This document shows, one piece after another, positions 1 to 6,166 of a stretch of 6,289 bases of DNA. A model generated the notes under the pieces. That model had not been told where the DNA came from and ran no database searches. It worked only from the letters and a program-made list of their open reading frames with translations. Source of the DNA: an uncultured Bacilli bacterium (GTDB lineage Bacteria > Bacillota_I > Bacilli_A > RF39 > UBA660); the NCBI GenBank assembly GCA_944363655.1, contig CALVUU010000061.1:1-6289 (forward strand). Direction: 5' to 3'. A program made the position numbers and the translations under genes. The first letter of the stretch is position 1. Each line of letters begins with the position of its first letter.

Positions 1-2
1 TT

Positions 3-224
3 AAAGTATCAAAAGTACTTAGAGATAGTAATATTATTTGTGATGTATATTATGATGATAAAGGTATTAAACAAAAAATGAAATATGCTAATCGTTTAGA
101 AATACCTTATGTATGTATTATTGGAGACGATGAAGAGAAAATTGGTCAAATTACATTGAAAAATATGAAAACAGGAATGCAGGATACACTTTCAATTGAG
201 AAAGCAATAGTTAAAATTAAATAA
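3..224 (+). CDS. hisS: Histidyl-tRNA synthetase, C-terminal end (5' truncated by window)
   Basis: This is the last 73 codons of an open frame that enters from the left edge and stops at TAA 222-224. The translation reads like the anticodon-binding domain at the C-terminus of class II histidyl-tRNA synthetase. It has the segment IKQKMKYANRL, then a beta-strand YVCIIGDDE followed by ITLKNMKTGMQ, which is the usual order and spacing of the family's final alpha/beta units. The full enzyme charges tRNA-His with histidine in the cytoplasm using ATP. The catalytic domain and the HisA/HisB motifs lie outside the window, so their integrity cannot be judged. In many Bacillota hisS is followed by aspS; here it is followed by a terminator and insertion-sequence debris. 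The family call rests on recognition of this short segment alone, but the match of motif order is good. Confidence 0.88.
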   Translation, partial: KVSKVLRDSNIICDVYYDDKGIKQKMKYANRLEIPYVCIIGDDEEKIGQITLKNMKTGMQDTLSIEKAIVKIK

Positions 225-439
225 TTAATATAACTTCTTATTCTAAATAATTAATAATAAAGCTTTTGTATAAGTTGTCAAAAGTAGTTAATACCATTAA
301 ATTATTGATATGAACCCGTTTCTTAGACAAAGGGAACGAGGTTTTTTTATATGAGTAAATAATCTATGAAGAGGAAATTTATATTTGAAAGTGTAGTTAG
401 AATATTCAAAAAATTGAAAGCTGTAGTTTAAACAATTAA
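225..439. other. Intergenic stretch without a gene between hisS and the IS remnant
   Basis: Apart from the terminator at 313-348, I see nothing convincing here. The longest ATG frame after the terminator (from about 366) runs only 23 codons and has no homology I recognise. The bases from about 400 to 439 continue, in the same frame as the IS3-like pseudogene, into a stop at 437-439. They may be the decayed left part of that element, but the translation there is not diagnostic. No inverted terminal repeat of an insertion sequence could be fixed. Confidence 0.5.
313..348 (+). terminator. Intrinsic terminator downstream of hisS
   Basis: A 10-bp stem pairs 313-322 (AACCCGTTTC) with 333-343, with a single bulged A at 339 and one T-G pair. 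The loop is 323-332 and the hairpin runs directly into seven T residues (342-348). It lies about 90 bp after the hisS stop with no gene between, so it most simply ends the hisS transcript. Its shape also resembles the terminator half of a T-box leader, but no T-box core sequence is visible upstream. Confidence 0.8.
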
Positions 440-1006
440 TACTGGACAATAGAAGAAAAAGTAAAGGTTGTTAATGAACTACGGTTAACCAATTCATTAA
501 AGATTTTTCTAAAAATATTTGGTGTAGCAAAATCACTCTATTATGCTTTATCAAATCCAGATAAAGATGATATAAATTACGAAATTATAAATAAAATAAA
601 ATAAAATAAAAGAAATATTTCTTAATAATAAAGCAAGATATAGTTATTGTAGAATTACATTGGCATTAAAAAATCAAGGTTATAATATAATATTAATCAT
701 AAAAAGTTTATAGACTAATAATTAAATTAAGTTTAAACCCTATGACAAGAAAAAATATTCTTTTTATAAAGTATTGGTTGGGAAGATAGCTGATAATTAT
801 ATTAAGTGTGAATTTTATACAGAGAAACCAAATCAAAAATGGTATACATATGTAACTGGATTTAATTTTTGTGGAGAAAAATTCTAGTTATTATCAATAT
901 CAGATGGCTTTAATCAAAAAGTAATTGCTATAATACTTATAAATTGCTTAATTTTGAACAAATTAATGATATACTTAATAAAGTATTTAATACAAATAGC
1001 TTATAA
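440..1006 (+). pseudogene. Decayed IS3-family transposase (OrfB, IS150-like)
   Basis: Fragments in successive frames line up with an IS3-type OrfB. At 440-604 the frame reads YWTIEEKVKVVNELRL, then LKIFLKIFGVAKSLYYA, the helical region before the HTH_21-like segment. At 606-689 it reads IKEIFLNNKARYSYCRITLA, matching the family's grYGyRRIt motif. At 744-887 it reads KYSFYK, then VGKIADNYIKCEFYTEKPNQ, KWYTYVTGFNF and a premature TAG (885-887). At 888 onward it reads SDGFNQKVIA, containing the second catalytic Asp (903-905). At 950-1006 a further frame reads NFEQINDILNKVF. The first catalytic Asp of the W-T-D-V motif is replaced by Tyr (WYTYV), and the region of the catalytic Glu is missing. 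At least three frameshifts and several stops mean no active protein. Identification is by motif recognition; the element's ends and the exact IS3 subgroup are not resolved. Confidence 0.82.
591..610 (+). repeat. ATAAA x4 pentanucleotide microsatellite
   Basis: Four perfect tandem copies of ATAAA (591-610) lie inside the IS3-like pseudogene, exactly at the switch between the first and second readable frames. Removing two units (10 bases) joins the flanking codons into a continuous INKIKEIF, so the array probably grew by slipped-strand replication and caused the frameshift. Confidence 0.85.
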
Positions 1007-1067
1007 AAATCCATAATTAAAAGCTTAAAATATAATTATAGAGATAGAGATTAAAAAAATATTTTTT

Positions 1068-1871
1068 TTAATTCTCATCATAATGTTCTATAAAAGAATG
1101 TTTACCATTATTGTCTTTAAATCCCAAAACTGTATCAATATTTACATTTTCACTACTGCGCAAAATATGAATATCGATATTTTTATCTAAAAGCCTTAAA
1201 GAATTTATTAAATTCTTTATTTCTTTTCTCTTACCAACTTGTTTTTTAGTAATAGTACAAGCACAATCTAGAAACTCTAAACCACAATGATTTTTCCAGC
1301 TTATAATATCATTTTCTTTAACATAATAAAGAGGCCTAATAAGTTCCATACCTGAAAAATTTGTGCTTTTAAGCTTAGGCATCATAGTTTTATACTCACC
1401 TGCATAAATAATATTTAACAAAATAGTTTCAATTACATCATCAAAATGATGTCCTAGCGCTATTTTATTACATCCTAACTCTTTAGCCTTGGCATATAAA
1501 GCTCCTCTTCTTTTTCTAGCACATAAATAACATATAGAATCAGTATTTTTTATTTGAGAAAAAATATTACTTTGGAAAATAATAGCATCTATTCCCAAAA
1601 TATCTAAATTTTCTTTTATCTTTTTAAGATTATCAGAAGTATACCCAGGGTCCATTACAATAAAGACCAAATCGAATTTATATCTACTATGAACTTTCAA
1701 TTCTTGCATACATTTTGCCAGCAAAAAAGAATCTTTCCCCCCAGAAATACAAACAGCAATTTTATCACCGTCAGAAATCATTTTAAATTCTTTAATACCT
1801 TTTAAAAACCTTCCAAATATTCTTTTTTTATAACTAGTAATAATACTTCTTTCAATATCTTTTAATTCCAT
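1068..1871 (-). CDS. TtcA-like PP-loop ATPase, probable tRNA thiolation enzyme
   Basis: This encodes a 267-residue cytoplasmic protein of the TtcA/TilS PP-loop superfamily. Visible landmarks are the ATP-pyrophosphatase loop SGGKDS (residues 43-48), a CYLC motif (Cys114/Cys117) followed by ARKRRGALY, the HHFDD box (141-145), and a second cysteine pair C-A-C (203/205) before a Lys/Arg-rich stretch. TtcA proper adenylates and thiolates cytidine 32 of tRNA using a [4Fe-4S] cluster held by conserved cysteines; the CxxC plus the downstream Cys here fit cluster binding. The second motif in proteobacterial TtcA is CxxC, while here it is CxC, so the substrate could differ from s2C32. I chose the ATG at 1871 over the TTG directly before it (1874) because the GAGGG ribosome binding site (1879-1883) then sits at the favourable spacing of 8 bases. 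The gene is alone on the minus strand with its own promoter. There is no clear hairpin terminator behind it, only an AT-only palindrome. Confidence 0.82.
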   Translation of the reverse strand: MELKDIERSIITSYKKRIFGRFLKGIKEFKMISDGDKIAVCISGGKDSFLLAKCMQELKVHSRYKFDLVFIVMDPGYTSDNLKKIKENLDILGIDAIIFQSNIFSQIKNTDSICYLCARKRRGALYAKAKELGCNKIALGHHFDDVIETILLNIIYAGEYKTMMPKLKSTNFSGMELIRPLYYVKENDIISWKNHCGLEFLDCACTITKKQVGKRKEIKNLINSLRLLDKNIDIHILRSSENVNIDTVLGFKDNNGKHSFIEHYDEN

Positions 1872-1898
1872 CAATTAATCCCTCATTTATATATTATT

Positions 1899-1927
1899 AC
1901 TATATCATATATAAAGCAAAACAACAA
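1899..1927 (-). promoter_or_regulatory. Candidate sigma-A promoter for the TtcA-like gene
   Basis: Read on the minus strand, a -35 box TTGTTG (1927-1922), a 17-base spacer and a -10 box TATAGT (1904-1899, one mismatch to TATAAT) stand 28 bases upstream of the ATG. This leaves a short leader that includes the GAGGG ribosome binding site. Confidence 0.5.
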
Positions 1928-2056
1928 ATTACTTTATATAATTTTCAAACAAAATATGTGTTTAGAAAATTAAATAAATCATGACAATAGTAGTTGCAGT
2001 ATTTTTAATTAGTAAAGATGTACCAGTAGAGATAATTTATTATAATTCATTTTTTT

Positions 2057-2070
2057 CGGTATGCATACCG
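2057..2070. promoter_or_regulatory. Perfect 14-bp palindrome CGGTATGCATACCG, possible operator
   Basis: The sequence equals its own reverse complement over 14 bases and is unusually GC-containing for this AT-rich gap. It lies about 75 bp upstream of the -10 element of the glucosaminidase operon and about 130 bp from the opposing promoter. Its size and symmetry suit a dimeric repressor or activator. It could also form a 5-bp hairpin with a TGCA loop, but the following TTTAAA is a poor termination tract. Confidence 0.45.
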
Positions 2071-2142
2071 TTTAAATAGTTACATTATTTGTGTAAATTT
2101 TTTAAAATCTTTAGTTAAAACATAAAATAAAATATGTAAATA

Positions 2143-2151
2143 TGTTATACT
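2143..2151 (+). promoter_or_regulatory. Extended -10 promoter element for the surface operon
   Basis: TGTTATACT is a TGn-extended -10 box (TATACT at 2146-2151). The base stretch 17 upstream (TAAAAT) is a poor -35, so the promoter would depend on the extended -10 or on an activator. The predicted transcript would start near 2158, giving a leader of about 35 bases. Confidence 0.5.
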
Positions 2152-2191
2152 AATAATATATTATGTAAAAGAAAGTGGTGTATAAAAATTT

Positions 2192-4843
2192 ATGAATCAA
2201 ATATTAAAGTTTAAAAATAGAAAAATTATAGTAGCGTTGCTTATTATAATGTCATTTTTTATAGGATATAATGTTGATGCATTGTCAATGGGGAGGGTCA
2301 CTAATCAATTTGGTGCAATTATTCGAATTGGTCCAAGTATTGAATATAGTAAAATCACAAAATTAACATATCAAGATACTGTGCCAATTATTAGTATTAT
2401 TAAAACACCTGCTACGAGTAAATGCTCATCTGGATGGTACAAATTAAATTATAATGGAACTATAGCTTATTCATGTAGTAGTAATTTTTCCATTTCTAAT
2501 TATACTTTAAAGGTTGATTCAACTACTGGAGTTAATATAAGAATTGGTGCAGGAACTAAATATGATGTATATAAGCACCTTCTTAACAATAAGCTTTTAA
2601 CATTAAATTCTACTAAAAAAATTTCTGGTGGTGGTTGTACTGGTGGATGGTATAAACTGAATTATGATGGTAGTACTAGTAGATATATATGTAGTGATTA
2701 TACTGATAATTTTAATAGCAAAAGCAATGTTATTGTTACTACACAAAATGGTGCTTCTGTCAAAACTTCTACTACCACCACTTCAAGTATTGCAAAACTC
2801 AAATATGGTCAAGCATTGACTTTGTATAGCACTTCAAAATATAAAGCTAATAATTGTTCAGAAGGTTACTATAAAGTGTATTATCAAGGACAAGTAAGAT
2901 ATATATGTGGTAATAGTGTCCTTAATTCTCAAAATAATGGAACTATTCAATCATTAAAAGGTGGTGCTATTAGAACAGGACCTGGTACTGAATATTTAAA
3001 AATTATTACCTTTAATTATGGCGATAATGTTACGCTTGAAGACACTACAAAATATGAGGGTACAGGATGTCCTGCTGGATGGTATAAAATTAAATTAAAT
3101 GGATATTATCGTTATATATGTAGTAGTAGCGTTTCAACTTCACCTTATTCTACAACTGTTAAAGGACATTCTTCTATGATTGTTAGAACAGGGCCTGGTA
3201 CTGAATATTTAAAAATTACTACTTTAAAGGAAGATGATCTTCTTATACTAGATAGTAATAAAAAATATGAGGGCACAGGATGTCCTGATGGTTGGTATAA
3301 AATATCTGTAAATGGTTATTCTCGTTATGTATGCAGTACTTATACTGAAATTAACCAAGAGGCTAATCGGAATTCAAGTAATTCATCTAATGATAAAACA
3401 ATGACAAAAGTTTCTTTAAACTCTTCATCGCATTATTATACAACTAATACATGGAATTATAAGATAAGCGAGAATTATGCTAATGTAAGATCTTCTTCTT
3501 CGAGTACATCTACTCTTAAAGATGTAATATATTTAGGTACTGAAGTTAAACCTATGAGGACATCTGGTGATTATACTAAAATTTCATATTATAATAATAA
3601 AACTGGGTGGGTTCTTACAAGTTTAATTGAAAAATATAGTGATGTTACTAAAACTAACTCTACATATTGCACTCAACTTAAAAATGCTGGTTTTCCAGAA
3701 AGTTATTGCCCATATCTATCATATTTACATTCAAAACATCCAAATTGGATCTTTATCGCTGAGCAAACTGGAGATACATTCAAAAATGCTGTTATTAATG
3801 AATCAGAAAAAAATTACACAACATTAACTGAATCTGTTTATTTGGCATCTGGTAATCCAAATGATATAGCTGAAAATCCAAATTGGAGAGTAGCATCAGA
3901 TGCTTATATTGCTTATATGATTGATCCAAGAAACTATTTAAATGAGAAAAATATCTTTGTATTTGAATCATTAAGTTATAATGAAAATTATCATACTAAA
4001 TCTGCAGTAAGAAGTGTTTTGGATGGCACATATTTGGATACTGATACTTATGCTTCTTATTTTGTTAATGCTGGTCAATCTTATGGAGTAAGTCCAATTC
4101 ATTTAGCTAGCAGAGTCAAGCAAGAAGGCGGTACAAATAGTAATTATGCTGCTGTATCTGGAACTGTAACGGATAAATGGCAAGTAACTACTTCTGGTTA
4201 TGTATGTAGTAGGAACACTACTTTATCTGGTTCTAAATTAATTGTATCATCAGGTCATTATGTAGTGGTTAGAACAGGACCCGGGACTAATAATGTAAGC
4301 TTGAAATTATCTAATGGTAATACAATGACTGCTAATAAAAATGATGATATTATTATTGCAAGCACTAAAAAATATGATGGTCAAGGATGCGAGGAAGGTT
4401 GGTATAAAATTAAAAGTGTTTCTAAATCTTTGAAAGGATATTATAATTATTATAATATTGGCGCTTATGGTGATAATCCTGTAATTCGTGGAATTGCAGC
4501 GGCGGCTGGTTTTGTTGATAATTTAGATGGAACACCATGGAATACTAGAAAAAAAGCAATAACATATGGAGCTAAATTTATTGCTGAGGGTTATATTAAC
4601 AAAGGACAGGATACATTATTTTATCAAAAATTTAATGTTGGACCAAATACTGCGCAAAAATATACTCATCAATATATGACTAATATAATAGCACCAGCAA
4701 GTGAAAGTTTATCTACTTATTATCTTAATAATAATTCGACTGCTTATGTGTTTAAAATTCCTGTATACGAGGATATGCCTACTGAACATACTTCTCATCC
4801 ACCTGTTGGAAGTATAACTGCTCACTTAAACACTTTGAAATAA
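2192..4843 (+). CDS. Secreted multi-SH3 peptidoglycan N-acetylglucosaminidase
   Basis: This encodes an 883-residue exported cell-wall hydrolase. Residues 1-30 form a signal peptide (Lys/Arg-rich start, hydrophobic core at about 11-26, cleavage likely after VDA). Five related SH3-like repeats follow (about 33-98, 104-168, 176-244, 249-314, 319-385), with the recurring pattern RTGPGT, then GCxxGWYKI, then RYICS, each carrying one Cys pair. A Ser/Asn-rich linker (about 386-412) leads to an ordinary bacterial SH3 domain (415-481, with ANVRSSSSSTSTL and GWVLTSLI). The catalytic domain, from about 499, matches LytD-type endo-beta-N-acetylglucosaminidases: FPESYCPYLSYLHSKHPNW, AYMIDPRNYLN, YGVSPIHLASRVKQEGG with the likely acid Glu645, YYNYYNIGAYG, AKFIAEGYINKGQDTLF and HQYMTNIIAP. 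It should cut the glycan strand, with the SH3 domains binding peptidoglycan. A further SH3-like unit (about 661-745) is inserted within the catalytic domain. The ATG at 2192 is the only plausible start, since an in-frame TAA lies just upstream (2183-2185). The ribosome binding site is weak (GTGGTG, 11 bases away). Family assignment is by motif; enzyme specificity is inferred. Confidence 0.9.
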   Translation: MNQILKFKNRKIIVALLIIMSFFIGYNVDALSMGRVTNQFGAIIRIGPSIEYSKITKLTYQDTVPIISIIKTPATSKCSSGWYKLNYNGTIAYSCSSNFSISNYTLKVDSTTGVNIRIGAGTKYDVYKHLLNNKLLTLNSTKKISGGGCTGGWYKLNYDGSTSRYICSDYTDNFNSKSNVIVTTQNGASVKTSTTTTSSIAKLKYGQALTLYSTSKYKANNCSEGYYKVYYQGQVRYICGNSVLNSQNNGTIQSLKGGAIRTGPGTEYLKIITFNYGDNVTLEDTTKYEGTGCPAGWYKIKLNGYYRYICSSSVSTSPYSTTVKGHSSMIVRTGPGTEYLKITTLKEDDLLILDSNKKYEGTGCPDGWYKISVNGYSRYVCSTYTEINQEANRNSSNSSNDKTMTKVSLNSSSHYYTTNTWNYKISENYANVRSSSSSTSTLKDVIYLGTEVKPMRTSGDYTKISYYNNKTGWVLTSLIEKYSDVTKTNSTYCTQLKNAGFPESYCPYLSYLHSKHPNWIFIAEQTGDTFKNAVINESEKNYTTLTESVYLASGNPNDIAENPNWRVASDAYIAYMIDPRNYLNEKNIFVFESLSYNENYHTKSAVRSVLDGTYLDTDTYASYFVNAGQSYGVSPIHLASRVKQEGGTNSNYAAVSGTVTDKWQVTTSGYVCSRNTTLSGSKLIVSSGHYVVVRTGPGTNNVSLKLSNGNTMTANKNDDIIIASTKKYDGQGCEEGWYKIKSVSKSLKGYYNYYNIGAYGDNPVIRGIAAAAGFVDNLDGTPWNTRKKAITYGAKFIAEGYINKGQDTLFYQKFNVGPNTAQKYTHQYMTNIIAPASESLSTYYLNNNSTAYVFKIPVYEDMPTEHTSHPPVGSITAHLNTLK
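2288..3346 (+). repeat. Five tandem Cys-paired SH3-like repeats, about 70 codons each
   Basis: The units cover residues 33-385 of the glucosaminidase. The paired cysteines are 78/95, 149/167, 222/239, 293/310 and 364/381, a near-constant spacing of 17-18. Units 1, 2, 4 and 5 keep a variant of the R-[IT]-G-[PA]-[GS]-T/I turn; unit 3 has lost it (SVKTSTTTTSS). Units 4 and 5 are also nearly identical in DNA: a 34-base block starting at 2972 and again at 3185 differs at one position, which indicates a recent duplication of a 213-bp unit. Confidence 0.85.
4172..4426 (+). other. SH3-like unit inserted in the glucosaminidase catalytic domain
   Basis: Residues 661-745 interrupt the catalytic fold between the segment after Glu645 (NYAAVSGT) and the conserved YYNYYNIGAYG. 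The insert has the same landmarks as the N-terminal repeats but in rotated order: first GYVCS (Cys672), then VVVRTGPGT (692-699), then GCEEGWYKI (732-740, Cys733). In the tandem repeats the RYICS strand comes last. The unit is therefore either circularly permuted or a repeat copied from the middle of one unit to the middle of the next. Confidence 0.7.
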
Positions 4844-4848
4844 AATTT

Positions 4849-4853
4849 GGAGG
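4849..4853 (+). promoter_or_regulatory. Strong ribosome binding site GGAGG of the second operon gene
   Basis: GGAGG lies in the 15-base gap after the glucosaminidase stop. It is 5 bases before the ATG at 4859 and 8 bases before the ATG at 4862. A TTG at 4847 that would lengthen the frame overlaps this site and is therefore not a start. Confidence 0.85.
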
Positions 4854-4858
4854 TTTTT

Positions 4859-5929
4859 ATGATGAAATATTTATTTTTATTAATTGGTTTACTTATGTTT
4901 ATTCCTTATGGTGTTCAAGCGGATACTAGTATTGACATAACTTCTTCTAAAAAAAATATTAGTATCAACGATACTATTACTATTTATGTAGATATAAGTA
5001 GTGATGATTCTATTGGATATTATGAGTATACTCTTGATTATAATCATAGTAAATTAAAACTTACTAGTGGATCTTCTTACAACGTAAATAGAACTAATGA
5101 TCAAATAACTAAGAAAATAACTAGAAGTTTTAAATTTAAAGCACTTGCAAATGGTTCAAGCGATATATCTGTAAAAGCATATGCTGTTACAGATATATCA
5201 AATAACAATCTCAAAGTCAAAGTTAATCCTACTACTATTTCTATTTCTGATTCTGATGATAGCATCAATGATAATGCTTCTAATTATTTATCTTCTTTAG
5301 AAGTTAAAAATTATAAATTAACTCCTGAATTTGATGAAAAAATCAATGATTATAATCTTGTAATTTCTGACGATGTAAATGAAATAACAATTATAGCAAC
5401 AGCGTTGAATGAAAATTCTGAAATTCAGGGTGATGGTATTGTACAGGTTAATCCTGGAGATAATAAAATCGAAGTTAGTGTAAAAAATGATGATGGCGAA
5501 AAAAATGTTTATACTATATTAGTCACTGTTAATGACAATGATTCAATTAAAGAAATAATATTTGCTGAAACTACTTTTATTCCACTTGAAAATTCTAATA
5601 TACCAAAAAATTATATTAAAGATACAACAATCATAAATGGTATGCAAGTTGATTGCTATAAATTATCCGAAAATTCTGAGTATTGTTTAATATATGGCAT
5701 GAATTCTAACACTGGAGAAGAGGGTTGGTATTCTTACTATGAAAAAGATAATACTATTCAAAAATATAATGATGGTATAGATGAATATTATGAAAATGAA
5801 ATAAAAGATTTACAATTTTTAATATATATTCTTGGAGGAACAATTATATTTTTTGGAATATTAGTCATTATTTTCACTATTAAATTAAATCAAAAAAAGA
5901 ATTTATCAATTGCTAAGTCATTAAAATGA
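4859..5929 (+). CDS. Membrane-anchored surface protein, cohesin-like plus cadherin-like domains
   Basis: This encodes a 356-residue exported protein anchored by its C-terminus. A signal peptide (1-21, cut after VQA) is followed by an Ig-like sandwich of the cohesin type (about 22-130; ITIYVDI, then SIGYYEYTLDYNHSKLKL and later FKFKALANGSSDISV). Next is a Ser/Asp/Asn linker, then a cadherin-like beta-sandwich domain (about 143-225; LSSLEVKNYKLTPEFD, INDYNLVI, NPGDNKIEVSV, YTILVTV). A small module (about 245-305) then has one Cys pair (266/276) and the pattern GWYSYYEKDNTIQKY, a segment often seen after such domains in clostridial-type surface proteins. A transmembrane helix (about 319-341) and a short Lys-rich cytoplasmic tail end the protein; there is no LPXTG. 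It is co-transcribed with the glucosaminidase (15-bp gap), suggesting a joint role at the cell wall. Cohesin-like domains bind partners in some proteins, but no dockerin is visible here, so the ligand is unknown. The start could equally be the next ATG (4862). Confidence 0.82.
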   Translation: MMKYLFLLIGLLMFIPYGVQADTSIDITSSKKNISINDTITIYVDISSDDSIGYYEYTLDYNHSKLKLTSGSSYNVNRTNDQITKKITRSFKFKALANGSSDISVKAYAVTDISNNNLKVKVNPTTISISDSDDSINDNASNYLSSLEVKNYKLTPEFDEKINDYNLVISDDVNEITIIATALNENSEIQGDGIVQVNPGDNKIEVSVKNDDGEKNVYTILVTVNDNDSIKEIIFAETTFIPLENSNIPKNYIKDTTIINGMQVDCYKLSENSEYCLIYGMNSNTGEEGWYSYYEKDNTIQKYNDGIDEYYENEIKDLQFLIYILGGTIIFFGILVIIFTIKLNQKKNLSIAKSLK

Positions 5930-5951
5930 TTTTAGTTATTCATTTGTTTAA

Positions 5952-6004
5952 ATATAAGTATATTTTTGATTATTCATTGCTTAATCTTCTCTATATACTT
6001 ATAT
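5952..6004 (+). repeat. 12-bp inverted repeat in the 3' untranslated region
   Basis: ATATAAGTATAT (5952-5963) and ATATACTTATAT (5993-6004) are perfect reverse complements separated by 29 bases. They lie between the stop of the surface protein gene and its terminator. An RNA hairpin here would be AT-only and weak. It may stabilise the mRNA end or have no function. Confidence 0.45.
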
Positions 6005-6016
6005 AAGTTAAATTTT

Positions 6017-6055
6017 AAAGCAGTTAATATATGATGTGTTAACTGCTTTTTTATT
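6017..6055 (+). terminator. Intrinsic terminator of the surface operon
   Basis: A perfect 11-bp stem pairs AAAGCAGTTAA (6017-6027) with TTAACTGCTTT (6039-6049) around an 11-base loop, and it flows into TTTTTTATTTTTTT. It lies 88 bases after the last stop and marks the end of the two-gene transcript. Confidence 0.92.
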
Positions 6056-6166
6056 TTTTTATGTTTAAAAAATTTTAATATTTTAAATAAACTCTATAGC
6101 AAGAAATTTGTTTATATTTGTTTTTATATAAAATGATAAATTGAGGCAAAAAACAAACAAAATATA

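Larger units (their letters stand above)
1875..2191. other. Divergent intergenic region (317 bp) with two promoters and a palindrome
   Basis: This gap separates the leftward TtcA-like gene from the rightward surface operon. It holds a minus-strand promoter candidate near 1899-1927, a perfect 14-bp palindrome at 2057-2070 and an extended -10 element at 2143-2151. A 32-codon ATG frame at 1981-2079 has no ribosome binding site and no recognisable product, so I do not call it as a gene. Confidence 0.6.

Noticed and set aside
265..300. TTGTCA with 17-base spacing to TAAATT as a promoter
   Set aside because: Transcription would start only a few bases before the terminator hairpin, giving no meaningful product; such matches are frequent by chance here.
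260..348. T-box riboswitch remnant ending in the hairpin at 313-348
   Set aside because: The terminator resembles the end of a T-box leader, but the conserved GGTGGNACCGCG core is absent (only a vague AAAGTAGTTAATACC) and no synthetase or amino-acid gene follows.
1053..1068. AT-only palindrome A7-TA-T7 behind the TtcA-like gene as a terminator
   Set aside because: The stem contains only A-T pairs and is not followed on the minus strand by a proper U-tract after a stable hairpin; it cannot be called with confidence.
1872..1874. TTG start one codon before the ATG of the TtcA-like gene
   Set aside because: The following ATG has the better distance (8 bases) to GAGGG and is the stronger start codon.
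1981..2079. 32-codon ATG frame in the divergent intergenic region
   Set aside because: It has no ribosome binding site and no homology I recognise, and it runs across the palindrome. Short frames like this arise readily in AT-rich DNA.
3627..3827. 66-codon plus-strand ORF inside the glucosaminidase gene
   Set aside because: It is an out-of-frame shadow of the catalytic-domain coding region, with no ribosome binding site and no recognisable product.
4847..4858. TTG start that would extend the surface protein by four residues
   Set aside because: The TTG overlaps the GGAGG ribosome binding site itself, and the signal peptide begins naturally at the ATG codons at 4859 or 4862.
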